Assembly: GCA_932294295.1 (NCBI GenBank)
Contig: OW028580.1
Coordinates: 33,550,136-33,614,135 of the forward strand
Reading direction: 5' to 3'
Origin: Alitta virens
Lineage: Eukaryota > Annelida > Polychaeta > Phyllodocida > Nereididae
Length of the DNA: 64,000 nt
Under the pieces are notes generated by a model. It saw only the letters and a list, made by a program, of their open reading frames with translations, did not search any database and was not told where the DNA came from. Positions 44,412 to 54,629 of this stretch are shown piece by piece; the stretch's first letter is position 1; every line of letters starts with the position of its first letter. The position numbers were made by a program, and so were the translations under genes.

Positions 44412-47400
44412 ATGGACATATTGAGCCATTTAACAAGTGGAAAAGTAACTTATGTCAAAAGTTTCTTCATGCTAACGACTCACAGCAAAGATTTGGTCGG
44501 GTAAGCTTCCTGCCGTTATTTACTATCGTCGACGATTGTCCGCATGCATTGCTTGCCAGACTGTAGTGACGCACTTATAATTGTGTATATGAAATAGATT
44601 TCGATTGCAATGTTACACTCGGCAACACTGAAATTTCCTACGACACCGAAATTCGCCTCTTGCAATAAAGTGCAATAAAGAATTATTAGATGACTGCTGC
44701 AGTGTTAGAACGCTGGCAATGAGATAAACCATTAGTTTTGTGACATATCATGAAGTTGCAATGTGTGCTCGTGCTTTTTTCAGGGTGGTGAATCTCAATG
44801 TTGTGGCTCATTTCAGGGTCGCCGAGTATAACCTGTGAACATTCTCTGAACACAAGTCAATATTCTAGATTGTCATGAAGAGCGTAGCCCGATTCGCAAC
44901 TTTTTTAAATTATCTGATGTAACAGAGTAACAGACCATTGTTTTTATGCAACAGACAGGCTGTGTACATTAAGATTAATAATCTCATTGAATAGTGTAGC
45001 CTATAAGCATTCATTATGTATATTCGGACCGAAAATAGATGACATGTTAACTGAGTGCAAAAAGCAGATTCTTGTGTGCCAACTTCATGAAGAGCATTAT
45101 CCGATTCACAGTTGCATGTAAAAGAGCAGCAGGTCTAACATTTTTGTTTTTGGATTGAAATAGACTGAGGTAGAGGTAAAACACATTTGTTTGTACATGA
45201 ATCAATCAGAAAACGGTGTTGCTAGTCATGTCCCCGCCGTTGCTGCACTATTCACCTCGGCTGGTGTGCCCTAGTCATTAACTTATTGCAAAGTGCATTT
45301 ATAAACTGAAATGACCATTTTGCAAATATAATAGACTATTTTCTTGTCATTTGTAATGATTTCAGATTCTGAGAACCATGAGGAGGGAAACCGACTGTAT
45401 GGTACTGCGAAGGTTACTTATATACATGTAGATTTTTTTGAAGATTTTGGAAGAAAAAATTATTTGACAATGTTCAATGCAGAAGGTAATTTTGAACATT
45501 GTGTGAGTAAATTGCTTAATTTCGATTGATTTCACTTTACAGGTCTTCAAAAAATTATGGTCATTTACATGACATAAGCCTACAATATTTAATTATGCCA
45601 GAGTTCAGTTGAATTGTTTGATACAACTTGACCTAATATAAAGCAGCTTGGCAATGTTTCGCTCATAATTACCAGTACTTAATGATGGGCTCTGGCATCA
45701 TGAAATTCGTTCATGAAAGTATATACATGAATGATAATAGCATCTAGTCATGAAAAATCTCATATTCCCATTTTTTCAATGCAAATAAAAAATTTTATTT
45801 TACGCTTGTCAATGCAAAAAATAGAATTGCATTCAATTTTTTTTTTAAATTTATTTATTCTTCACAGATTCCCTGGAGATGGTGGCAAATCATTCAAAAA
45901 TCCTGAAAATATGATCAGAAATATTGAAAAAAACCAGGAAACCACATGAACAGAAGTGCACAGTCTAAGATATACATGTAGGTAAGCGGTAAGACTGTTA
46001 CATTATTCCATTTCATTGTCCTACATCGCCACACCTTTGTTAGTTGCCACTTTTTTCATTATTATTCATCTTTTGGTAAATTCAGCGCAGCACAAATTTG
46101 GTATACTATTGTTATATTATATGTTTATATTTCTACATTCACTTTTTTCAGCTTTTGTTTCCCCTACATTACGTGATGCACCACACAGTTTGTTATTTTT
46201 TTCTCCTAAACATTTTAATATACATTTTATTTATACCATGTGTTACTTCCAAATATAGCCGCGAACTCCAGCCAATACAGACTGTGTACCCTCGTATATA
46301 GGATTCGCTGTGCAACTAATGTAACAATGTTACGAACAGAGAACAGCAGGTGACAATTGAAATTACATCATACTGGTCGATTTTGACATCATTGGACATC
46401 GCAAGGTTCTGATTTTCAAAATATCAAGTCTTTCCCCAATTTTGGCAGTTAAAATGCTTGTTGGATACTTTCTCACATTTTTGGAAAGCAATATCCGGGC
46501 AATCTCTGCAAATATTCAGAGTTCAAAAATGTTATTGACTTATTTGGATTCTTTTTATTGGCATGGATCTATTCATTATGTACTTAAGGTTGTGTTACAG
46601 TGAGCTATATTCTATTCACAATATAGTGCTTCTTGTAGCTGCAGCGAATATCCACTTATGGCAAGTAAATGTCACAATGCAAGGTCACACATTTCAGGCT
46701 ATGAGAATGCAAGAATAGAAGTTAGGGATGCAGTACCTTTGTATTTTTTTAATGTCATTTGAGTCTAACTGCTAAATTCGACATCTTTTTAGGACTGATT
46801 TTGGTGAAATCTAACTGGCGGAGTGCATATTTTGACTCACTAAATAGATTTTGTTTCTGTTGCAGTCTACTTGAATGTCCCAGCTATGAATCCTGGTGCT
46901 TGAACTGTGACACACCAATTACCAAATGACGTACAGGCATGTAAGGTATGCACAGTGATGATTTTTGATGAAAAACTGCATATTCTTGCCAGTTAATCAC
47001 AGGTTTATTGATATTTGACATTAATCCAAAAGTAAACCTGGCAAGCTGGAACCATTAGGAAACTTTTCATTTTTAAAAGTTGAAATGCTATTTCATTTTA
47101 AAAAAATCTCAGACATATTTCCATTGTCAATCAGAGGAGCTGTGCATGCAAGAAAGAATGGATGCTGAGAATTCTTAGCTTTCTCAACAATGGTTTCAGG
47201 TACATGCATCATTGAGAAAGTATTTGTATCAAAACCATTTAATATTAATTCAGAAGAGATCCCACAAGTAAACATGTGATTGGTTATTCAGTTTGTGGGT
47301 TCTTAAACACTTCCTACATGCATTTTAGAAAATGGGTACATGTATGGTTTTTTCATATAGTCAAGTTACTAAGGGATTATTTTTCGAAATTAATTTTACA

Positions 47401-48060
47401 CAGCCAATCATACGCGCCAATTTATATAGAAATAGACTTCACTCTGAATCTGTGATAATGGTGACTGATGATTTTATTTGTTTTTTGTTTTTTAAAGGTA
47501 TGCATCATTGCCAATGGCTGTAAATTATAGTACAAAAAATTAAGTTGAGTAAGGCCTGTCAAGACTCTACTTCAACTTTATTGTAACTGAGAGGCCTCTG
47601 TAGTGTGGGTGTATGCCTGAGTAGGGCTTTATGTCCTGTATTTCTGCACCAGTTGGGCTAATTAGGACAGGCAGAGACCATGGCAGTGAGATGAAGAATG
47701 AATCAGCCATCCAACTTAGGCCTCTTGAGGAATACTGTACAATTAAGTGATGGCAACATTTTTAATTTTCCTTCACCTGGATTGCTGGAAATCATGTGAA
47801 CTTTTCTTATATGACTTTCATTTTCAGAAATGGCAGCTGACAAACTTCTTCGGCATAAAACTCACAGGGTCAACATACATTAACGGTGATCAACAGTAGT
47901 ACTACACTCAGATGGCAGTGTTGATCTGTGAAAGTGTGCCTTGTAGTTTGGATTACACTTTGAATGTAACTTTGTACAAAATGCTGTTTGAAAATTTATT
48001 GAATTTTAAGTCGAAAAGAATTTGTCTTTTACCAGTAAATAAAATGGCACATTTCAGATC
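44412..48060 (+). other. Putative spliced transcript, coding status unclear
   Basis: A chain of splice-like blocks: an ATG-containing block 44412-44500 with donor gtaagc; 45366-45485 between 'ttcag' and 'gtaatt'; 45868-45981 between 'cacag' and 'gtaagc'; 46866-46945 between 'tgcag' and 'gtatgc'; and a last block from 47828 after 'ttttcag' with an AATAAA at 48038-48043. The second block has a protein-like frame (GTAKVTYIHVDFFEDFGRKN) that continues in phase into the third and stops at 45914. However, the first block does not join it in phase, so an exon is missing or the model is wrong. A SINE (47625-47731) lies in the last intron. Confidence 0.25.
47625..47731 (-). mobile_element. tRNA-derived SINE, family A, 5'-truncated copy
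   Basis: Matches the body of the copies at 3968 and 9828 but stops before the tRNA-like head, as expected of a 5'-truncated retroposon on the minus strand. Confidence 0.75.
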
Positions 48061-48452
48061 AATCATATGCTGAAACCTTCAATACATCTTCATGAAGACA
48101 GTGTTTGTTGCTATTTTAGACTTCATTTAACATAATTTCTGTGAAGTGATGCCTCTCATCTATGTTTAAAAACTAGTCATAGTGCTTATGCAATCAACAT
48201 AAGCAAGTCAAACTCAAATGGACCACAGCCACCACCTGTTATAATTTGAATAATTTAACTTCCAAAAAGATTTATGATTTAAGAAAGTATTTAGAAATAA
48301 ATGTTCTGATAACTGCATGGTTTGATTTGTGTTTCGGTGTAGGCAAGTTCTACTTGGCAAGGACAGTACATTGAATATCATAGTCAAGTGTAAAGACATG
48401 ACTTCTTATATATTCTACCCATAGGCTACTTCGGAAATTGCTCAGCTTAAAC

Positions 48453-48480
48453 AGCATGTGAATTTCATTAAATGGCCTGG
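48453..48480. repeat. Dispersed 'agcatgtgaatttcatt' unit
   Basis: Single copy of the unit found three times at 26775-26935 and twice at 48898-48975. Confidence 0.5.
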
Positions 48481-48605
48481 GTTTACCATATATCTTGTGT
48501 AAAAAGGTACACAAGAAAATTATTGACAGACAACTCTGAGATGCGCCAACTTGGTGACATCCAACCCGTCGACAACTGACTCCGCAACAGTGAATTCGGT
48601 GAATG

Positions 48606-48652
48606 GTGGGACATGGTGGGACATGGTCGGACATGGTCGGACATGGTCGGGC
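48606..48652. repeat. 11-bp tandem repeat
   Basis: Four to five copies of 'ggacatggt(g/c)g' head to tail. Confidence 0.9.
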
Positions 48653-48897
48653 AGAACCAGGGGATTCAGTACTTAGCAGACTTCCAACTGCTGAGGTGCT
48701 TGTGCAAGATTCACACGACCCTGCTTCATGGCAGGTTATCACTGTCGGATGCATGGTAAAAACAGCTGTCACCGTTGTTACTGGCTTGACTTGTCGGTTG
48801 ACTAGTCACCCAAGAAAATGTATGAAACATTGTGTTAAAGAGATTACTGATTGTCCATAAATTTCATAAAAGGCCATTGAAAATGCAGACTACTAAT

Positions 48898-48980
48898 ATA
48901 GCATGTGAATTTCATCAAAATAATACGGTCCCTTTAAAATGCTTAGTGATGATATAGCATGTGAATGTCATTGAAAAAAT
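48898..48980. repeat. Tandem pair of 'atagcatgtgaatttcat' units
   Basis: Two units about 60 bp apart, each preceded by 'aaaatgc' as in the 26.8 kb copies. Confidence 0.55.
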
Positions 48981-49599
48981 GTCTAATTTTTTATTCCTCA
49001 TATATGAGAGAAGATTACAGAAAACTTGTATTGTATGTGTTATGTATGACAGGAGATCCTGCAAGGTATCTTTCTGATGTCACTCTTGTACGATCACCCT
49101 GATAAATACATTGTGAATTATTGACATTGATTATTTTAATCTGTTTAGTTCAAGTTTGAATGTTACAAAATTATGCTTTTTTTGAGATTTGGATAATGAA
49201 AAATGGTTAGTATGAAAAAAAAAGGACTCTGTGGTCTATTCCTTATGTTACCGTGCTCAATCTATTTAAGGAATTTTAAGTAAAATTAATACCAGTTCCC
49301 TATTACACTTGCAGTCCCACTGTAAAACAAAATTAAAGAGGACAAACAGTGACCTCATCTCAGTCTCGGAACTAATTATTGTCAGATTCTAGCTTTTTTG
49401 CCTCTACTTAACCCAACAGGGTTGCCAAAACCTTTTTATACGCATAATGTAAGCCTGTATGATGAACCACGTGGAATTTTGAGATTGCTTTGAGTTCCTA
49501 GATATCCGAAGTATTCATGATAAAAAGATATTCCTCGCATAATCTACATCAAACAGACTCAGATAGGTCACCCAGGTTAGCATCACCACAGATTCCGGT
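48981..49599. other. Intergenic, nothing recognised
   Basis: AT-rich sequence up to the start of the Polinton-like fragment. No terminal inverted repeat was found for that element here. Confidence 0.4.
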
Positions 49600-49615
49600 A
49601 CAGGTCTAGAGAACC

Positions 49616-49806
49616 TCAATGCGATTCCAACATTTCCGACTGTGTTCGGGGGATAGTGCGTGTTGTTGTTTTGCAGGGAGAGGTCCAGTTCAAAGAGGCT
49701 ATATAACCCTTGGCAAATTCCTTAAGAGTGATCCTCCTCTTATCCGATATATTAGTCTTGCCCTTGTAAAGGTCGTAGTAAGACTGCAGGTAGGTGTGTG
49801 AATCAA
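49616..49806 (-). pseudogene. C-terminal fragment of the F54H12.2-like capsid gene
   Basis: It encodes VDSHTYLQSYYDLYKGK and ITLKEFAKGYI, matching the end region of the family (a YxxSY-LF-G motif then DF-GY). It is cut off from the rest of the gene by the inverted 78-bp segment at 49807-49884. The downstream frame is unclear. Confidence 0.6.
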
Positions 49807-50060
49807 CGTAAATTTTCATTGGCCAAGGACACTTCCTCGTTCTACGTCGAAGACGCCTGCAATGGAAAGATCCCTCAAAAAATGAGCCTCACGTTGATGT
49901 AATTCAGGGAAAAGTTCCTGAAATTGAAAGGATTCTTAGATATGGAGCTGCTAAGGCTTTCCCCCGATACGAAGGCAATCACCATTTTTTGAGGGATCTT
50001 TCCATTGCAGGCGTCTTCGACGTAGAACGAGGAAGTGTCCTTGGCCAATGAAAATTTACG
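49807..50060. repeat. Perfect 78-bp inverted duplication inside the capsid gene
   Basis: 49807-49884 is the exact reverse complement of 49983-50060, with a 98-bp spacer. The right copy is in its native place within the capsid frame. The left copy is inverted, replaces native sequence and introduces a stop. The identity implies a recent event, such as template switching or fold-back repair. Confidence 0.93.
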
Positions 50061-50990
50061 CAGCTCTTTGATGAAAAAATATCGGGCCTTGGAGATCTCC
50101 TTCAACATGACGTCCTGATGACCGACCAGAACAGGGTTACTGGGTAAAATCTGTTTGACTATCAGAGAAATGTCTTTCATATCCATAACGTAATCGGTCA
50201 TCTGTATGTTAGGTGTCATGAGACGAAAGTTGTGGGTGGTAGGCGTCAGAGTGATATCGATGTTGATCCCATTAACCAAGCACTTCTTCACCTTGAAAAC
50301 ATCGAAATCAAGTTTAGTGAGGAGTTCTACAGTTTGGCTACCCTGCATTCTGAGGGCCCTCTCCTTGAAACCCTCGTTGGAGGGCAAGCCTAGAGTCATG
50401 TCGTCGATGGTGCCAGCTGTGTCTTTCACGAACATGCAGCTCTCTAGATCTCCGTCATTGTCTCCGTTTTCATCCAAGAGGTTGTTTATCATGGCTCTGT
50501 AACAATAGCCCGATTGTCCTCCGACCACCATGACATCATTCAGTTGAATGTCGACCTGATCTCACAGGGGGTGGGCCAGATTATTTATCGGTCCTACCGA
50601 CCACAACCCTTCGTCAGAAGAAGAGCTATTACTCGCCGTTCCTCCTGCAGCTGCTGCAGCTCCCCCCGAACCAGCGGTTCCCTCCGATGATACGGCTCTG
50701 GGGGTTCTGGGGGCTCTGCTGACCCCTTCGGGATGTTTAGGCAGTGATGTTTCATCAGATTTTGTTATCCTTACTACCGTCCTGACAAACACCTCTCGTA
50801 GTTCAATGTAGCTCTGTCCCGCTCCAGGCATGCGGAATTTCACATTACCCTCTGACGAGAATTGATTGAACAGTTTATGAGTGACATACTTAACCTCGGA
50901 GACTCCCGAGTTGGTCACGGGTACTTGGAAGAGGTCCAGAGAGTTGTCATAACCTATATCGGATGCTAATACCTTCTCGTCACTCGCCAT
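49875..50990 (-). pseudogene. F54H12.2-like (probable double-jelly-roll major capsid) gene, broken
   Basis: The ATG at 50990 opens a frame resembling F54H12.2-like proteins of invertebrate Polinton-type elements: LDLFQVPVT near the N-terminus, GAGQSYIELREVFVRTVVRI, QSGYCYRAMINNLL, FVKDTAGTIDDM, LDFDVFKVKKCLVNGINIDI and NPFNFRNFSLNYINV. An Ala/Gly/Ser-rich low-complexity stretch lies at about residues 90-130. An in-frame TGA near 50562 splits the gene, and the C-terminal part runs into the inverted duplication, where it stops at 49875. The assignment as major capsid protein is from family context. The first A of the ATG overlaps the stop of the preceding gene by one base. Confidence 0.72.
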
Positions 50991-51385
50991 TACTTACTGA
51001 ATACATCTTTGGAGACTTTCATTTTCTTTTGCCCTTTGATCGATGACTGACCAGACTTGTGCGGTTTTGAGCCCTGTTTACGTTTAAGCTGATGATTCTT
51101 CTTCGAGAAATGGAGGACACTGCATGACAGGGGTTTATAAATGAGAGTCTTTTTGTCTATTTCGGCTTGAGCCATGTTTGAGTATTGTTCAATAGGTGAA
51201 ACCACATGAAGAGGCACATCAAACGACCCCGAAGTCGCCGAAGCCGAGTCCCCCTCTTTGCTCCATTTTATTATTACGAGTTGAGGTTGATCATTCCATG
51301 AGGAAGGTTTGCCGACCGTGCTCCTGAAGTGTTCAATCCAAGCATCGGGTTTCAAGGCCAACAGGGACTTGTATCTTTCATCCAT
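50990..51385 (-). CDS. Small basic Polinton-type protein, 131 residues
   Basis: Open frame from ATG 51385 to TAA 50992-50990, overlapping the capsid start by one base (TAATG) and the preceding gene's frame by about 33 bases. The N-terminal half is mixed; the C-terminal third is Lys-rich (KKNHQLKRKQGSKPHK, KKMKVSKDVFSK). A small basic virion or core protein is plausible; no function is shown. It is the only gene of the block without a visible break. Confidence 0.5.
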   Translation of the reverse strand: MDERYKSLLALKPDAWIEHFRSTVGKPSSWNDQPQLVIIKWSKEGDSASATSGSFDVPLHVVSPIEQYSNMAQAEIDKKTLIYKPLSCSVLHFSKKNHQLKRKQGSKPHKSGQSSIKGQKKMKVSKDVFSK

Positions 51386-51674
51386 TTCAACTCAAAGGTG
51401 CACTTGCTTATTTTCTCAGGACTTTTCTTGTTCAGTTCTTCACACACAACTCCTTCGGAATCGCAGATTTCCACCATCAGCTGGCTGAGACTATGAACAC
51501 TGAGAGGCACGTAGTGGACTGGTGAAAATCTACGAAGGCTTTCAAACCCAGGTACCAACGCCCTCTTCGCTGAGTGTCCAGATTGTAGTGTTCGGGTAAA
51601 GAGCACGAGAAACGTGCACTGGTGTTACCCGGGTACACAGCCAGCGACTGATCGCTCTGTAAACATATCAACAT
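51352..51674 (-). pseudogene. Minor-capsid-like gene remnant
   Basis: From the ATG at 51674 the frame reads SDQSLAVYPGNTSARFSCSL and later WYLGLKAF, the pattern of the N-terminus of a Polinton virion protein (YPxNT, then a WxxGL motif). A one-base shift near 51525 moves to the frame HYVPLSVHSLSQLMVEICDS and FELKW, which matches the C-terminal part of the same family. The centre is much shorter than usual, so a deletion is likely too. Confidence 0.55.
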
Positions 51675-51785
51675 GTCTGCTTTTTTTTTTGTCTCCTTGT
51701 ACGTGTATCTCTTCCCCTTCTCCTTCACCTTCTATCTCTACTTCTTCTTGGTGTTATTTTTCTTTTTACTTCTCATGGCTCTGAT

Positions 51786-52824
51786 TCATCCGGATATCAC
51801 CCATTCGTTGTACTTGCTAGGCCAAGACTGATATTTCACCAGCTTCTCTTCAACACCATTACGCACTCAAGTTTTGAGCACTTTCTCGATCTTAAAGAAA
51901 GTTCGGATCGAACCTAACGGGGGTCAACTCGCTGGCATAAAAATTACCCTCTACTTTTTTCCTTCCGTAATCCGTCAGGTAGTAAACGGGTACTCTGTCC
52001 GTGATCTTTCTGGTCCTTACCGTAAAAACTTCGCCCGAGAAGAGCTCGTCGTATGACCTAGTGAAAGGCGTGCGTCGGAAGTAAGCGATCCTAACCTTGT
52101 TGCCTATAGAGTATTTGAAAGGATAAGACTTCGTTTTCCTGGCACTAGCCTTGAGAGCCTTTTGTAGATTCTTTCTGTACTGCGTCGAATTAGTAATGTA
52201 TTGGTAATCCCACAAGGCCCGCTCGTTTCCCTCCGTTACGGAGACGGGCGCTACTCCTATGCTGTTGTTTTTCTGGAAGAACTGAAATAGCCTTTTCTTG
52301 AGGTTTTTTAATAAGGATTTCCGCGTAGTTGGCCTTGGTCTCTGTGGTAGAAAAGTAATGCTTCACACCCTTCTCTTTGAATAAAGCCTGTACGGGCTTG
52401 GCTGAATACTCAACACCGTGGTCGCTTCTGATAATAACTTTCTAAAGGCCTCGGTCATGTCCTTTGCTCCTTTGGTTTTCACCGCTTCGGCGTAGCAAAA
52501 CAGGGAAAAGACATCCACCGTAATTAGAATGTAGGAGTGGCCTCTGTTGACGGAGGAGAACCTCTTGCCTACCAGCACCAGCAAGTCCGTATCCCACAAA
52601 TGATTCATTCCGGGAGCCACAACCCTCCTGTAAACGGGCTGTTTCTGTCTCGGTGTCTTGTGCAGAGTTAGTATGTCCTGACCATTGGCCCAATCCTTAA
52701 TATGGTATCTTCCCTCTCTCTTGATCACTTCGTATAGTTTGGGAGAACTGGTGAAGCTCCCCGGTGACCTCGGGTTATAAAATCGTCTACTCAGATACGA
52801 GTCAATATCCCTGGGTAGAACCAT
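51786..52824 (-). pseudogene. Polinton-type integrase with chromodomain tail, frameshifted
   Basis: The ATG at 52824 starts SYLSRRFYNPRSPGSFTSSP (N-terminal region), then DILTLHKTPRQKQPVYRRVV and the first catalytic Asp in LWDTDLLVL. After a shift near 52440, the second Asp lies in IIRSDHGVEYS and the catalytic Glu in TKANYAE, both in another frame. A second shift follows in an A run near 52305. The SH3-like C-terminal region (YSIGNKVRIAYFRRTPF, VPVYYLTDYG) is at 51892-52215. A chromodomain-like end (FKIEKVLKT, stop, VRNGVEEKLVKYQSWPSKYN) lies at about 51900-51789 and carries an internal TGA. All three D-D-E residues survive, but the gene cannot be read through. Confidence 0.8.
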
Positions 52825-52837
52825 TGCCTCCAACCGG

Positions 52838-53544
52838 TCATACGCCTATCCTTCTTTTCTCACCCTTGCCTACAAAGCTTGGTTTACCCTTGTTACTTAG
52901 CATCTTCTTCTTCTTCGCCTTCCTCTTCTCCGCCTCAAGTTTTGTCGATGTTGTTCTTTTTCTTCTCCTTATGCTTCTTCTTTTTACTCGACTCTAGCTT
53001 TACTTCGACTTCTACTTCTCCGCGTTCGTCGCCATCCCCATCGCTGTCATAGCTGTCACCGTCGTCACCGTTGTCATTGTTATCATCGCTTTGTCTGTTC
53101 TTGAGGTAATGAAGCACCCTCCTCAACCTCGAGTTTGAAATGAGTCTTAAAGGTACGTCTCTCTCCAGTAATATAGAGTAAAACTCTCTGTGTTTAGGAG
53201 GAACCGGAAACCTCGATGACTGAGTGTGTAACAGCAAATCCTGGTAACCGTCCGATTGTTGTCCCGCCTTGGTCGACCCGTAAGGTATAAGCTGATAGAA
53301 AATGGCTCTCAGTCTATTTTTCTGAGACTTCTGTCAGGAGAGATGTGGCCCTCTCCAAGATGTCTTTGGCGGCTATGTGAGCCTTGTCAGGAGAATGGTC
53401 TCTGGAACCCCCGCCGTCTTCATTAACCCTAATTTTAAGGGTTTGAGAACTGCTAGGATTCTCTACGCCTTGCGGAGGTTGTGCCGAAGGACGCTGAGCG
53501 TCTTCGCGCTCAGCCTCCTTCTGTGTCTTACCCGCTTCCAACAT
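52838..53544 (-). pseudogene. Basic/acidic Polinton-associated protein of unknown function, frameshifted
   Basis: The ATG at 53544 begins a Glu/Gln-rich segment ending KDILERATSLLTEVSEK. A shift in an A run near 53316 leads to the frame AIFYQLIPYG, LLLHTQSSRFPVPPKHREFY and LRRVLHYLKN. An acidic run (Asp/Asn-rich) and a Lys-rich run follow. A further shift near 52938 gives a Lys-rich end that stops at 52838, 14 bp before the integrase start. Position and composition suggest a virion or DNA-binding protein; the family was not recognised. Confidence 0.45.
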
Positions 53545-53586
53545 ACTGAGGTGGAAGTCCTAGATTCACATTACAGCAGATTTCAT

Positions 53587-53707
53587 AGACTTGGAAACTG
53601 AACTCCAGGACAGCATGTGAATCTACAACATCCATTGGCTAAAGGACAGCCTTAGCGAATAGAAATCTGGATTCACATGACATTCTCCAGTTAAAGCCTC
53701 CAAGTCT
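53587..53707. mobile_element. Fold-back MITE, 'agacttggaaac' family, 121 bp
   Basis: Same length and ends as the copy at 11852-11972 ('agacttggaaactgaactcc' at left, 'cctccaagtct' at right). It is preceded by 'cagatttcat', which may be part of a longer terminal repeat. It lies directly upstream of the Polinton block. Confidence 0.8.
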
Positions 53708-53769
53708 GCTGCTAGTTGGCTACACTATTATTCTCAGGCTGAATCCAAAGGTAGGAAGAGTCTGACCTT

Positions 53770-54230
53770 TTTAGAAATTAGACCAGGAGGGGACACTCGG
53801 AATTTGCCACATGAGCATGATCCAATGAATGTCTGTATCTATTCGGATTTCACAGGATTTTGTGGATTTTGACTTTGAAATCCTCATATTTAGTGATTAA
53901 TATCAGGGCAATAAAAGCCCTTTCAGGTAGAATCAGTGTCGAGCTGTAACTTGAAGAATTGAATCTCCTGCTCATTAAAATGAACTCTCCTAAGCAGAAA
54001 TTCTTATATATTTTTTTTGACACCATTAAATGTATTTATTTTATTTCCACATAAAAGCCAGTTTTGTGGTCGACATTCAGAGACTTTTCTTCTGAAAATC
54101 ATAGCATTTTTGGCAGAGATATGGTTAAAGAAAATAAAAGTGAGAGATTTTTTCACACTATCATTACATAAAACCCACAAATATCCACATATTTAAATTA
54201 TGCTAATATTAAACAGTAGGGGAGAACCCA
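53770..54230. mobile_element. Truncated inverted copy of the 7.8-8.8 kb element
   Basis: 'atcagggcaataaaag', 'aatcagtgtcga', 'aaaagccagttttgtgg', 'catttttggcagagatat' and 'cataaaacccacaaatat' match 8200-8720 in reverse complement and in mirrored order. Confidence 0.65.
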
Positions 54231-54629
54231 GCCACAGGGGAACTCTGCGAAGTCTACCTCAGTGGGGGACTCTAGAGATGTTTCTAAAATTCCCAAGAGG
54301 GCTCCACCAGGACCAGTTTTAAAACCCCTATGTGACAAGATATCAGTGTGTTGATTACTCATGTAATTAATGGCATGGGGAGTGTTAACTGATCACCATC
54401 AAAGATAAGGGCTGTAATTCAATACTTGGAGTAAAAGCAGCAAATTTGATATTAATTAAAACTTTATCTAAACTGAAACAAATTCAGAAGAATTCCATTT
54501 ATAAAAGGTACAGAAAGCAGACACAGTTCCCAGCACATGGGGACTCTGCATTAGTTTTTTTGTGATATTAGTTATATCGCTAAACTTAAATTATTACATT
54601 GATCAAGCCCTTTTTTTATCCATTCATAA

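Larger units (their letters stand above)
49600..53562 (-). mobile_element. Decayed Polinton/Maverick-type element fragment
   Basis: A GC-richer block with five gene remnants, all on the minus strand and tightly packed: basic protein, retroviral-type integrase with chromodomain tail, minor-capsid-like protein, small basic protein, and an F54H12.2-like capsid protein. A chromodomain-carrying integrase next to virion-type genes is the hallmark of Polintons. Protein-primed DNA polymerase B, packaging ATPase and terminal repeats are not visible, so this is a partial or deleted copy. Frameshifts and stops in most genes show that it is dead. Confidence 0.78.

Noticed and set aside
48350..48860. Overlapping frames on both strands around the 11-bp tandem repeat
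   Set aside because: They are driven by the repeat, and no homology pattern is visible.
52764..52997. Plus-strand open frame across the integrase start
   Set aside because: It is the antisense shadow of the Lys-rich coding sequence on the minus strand.
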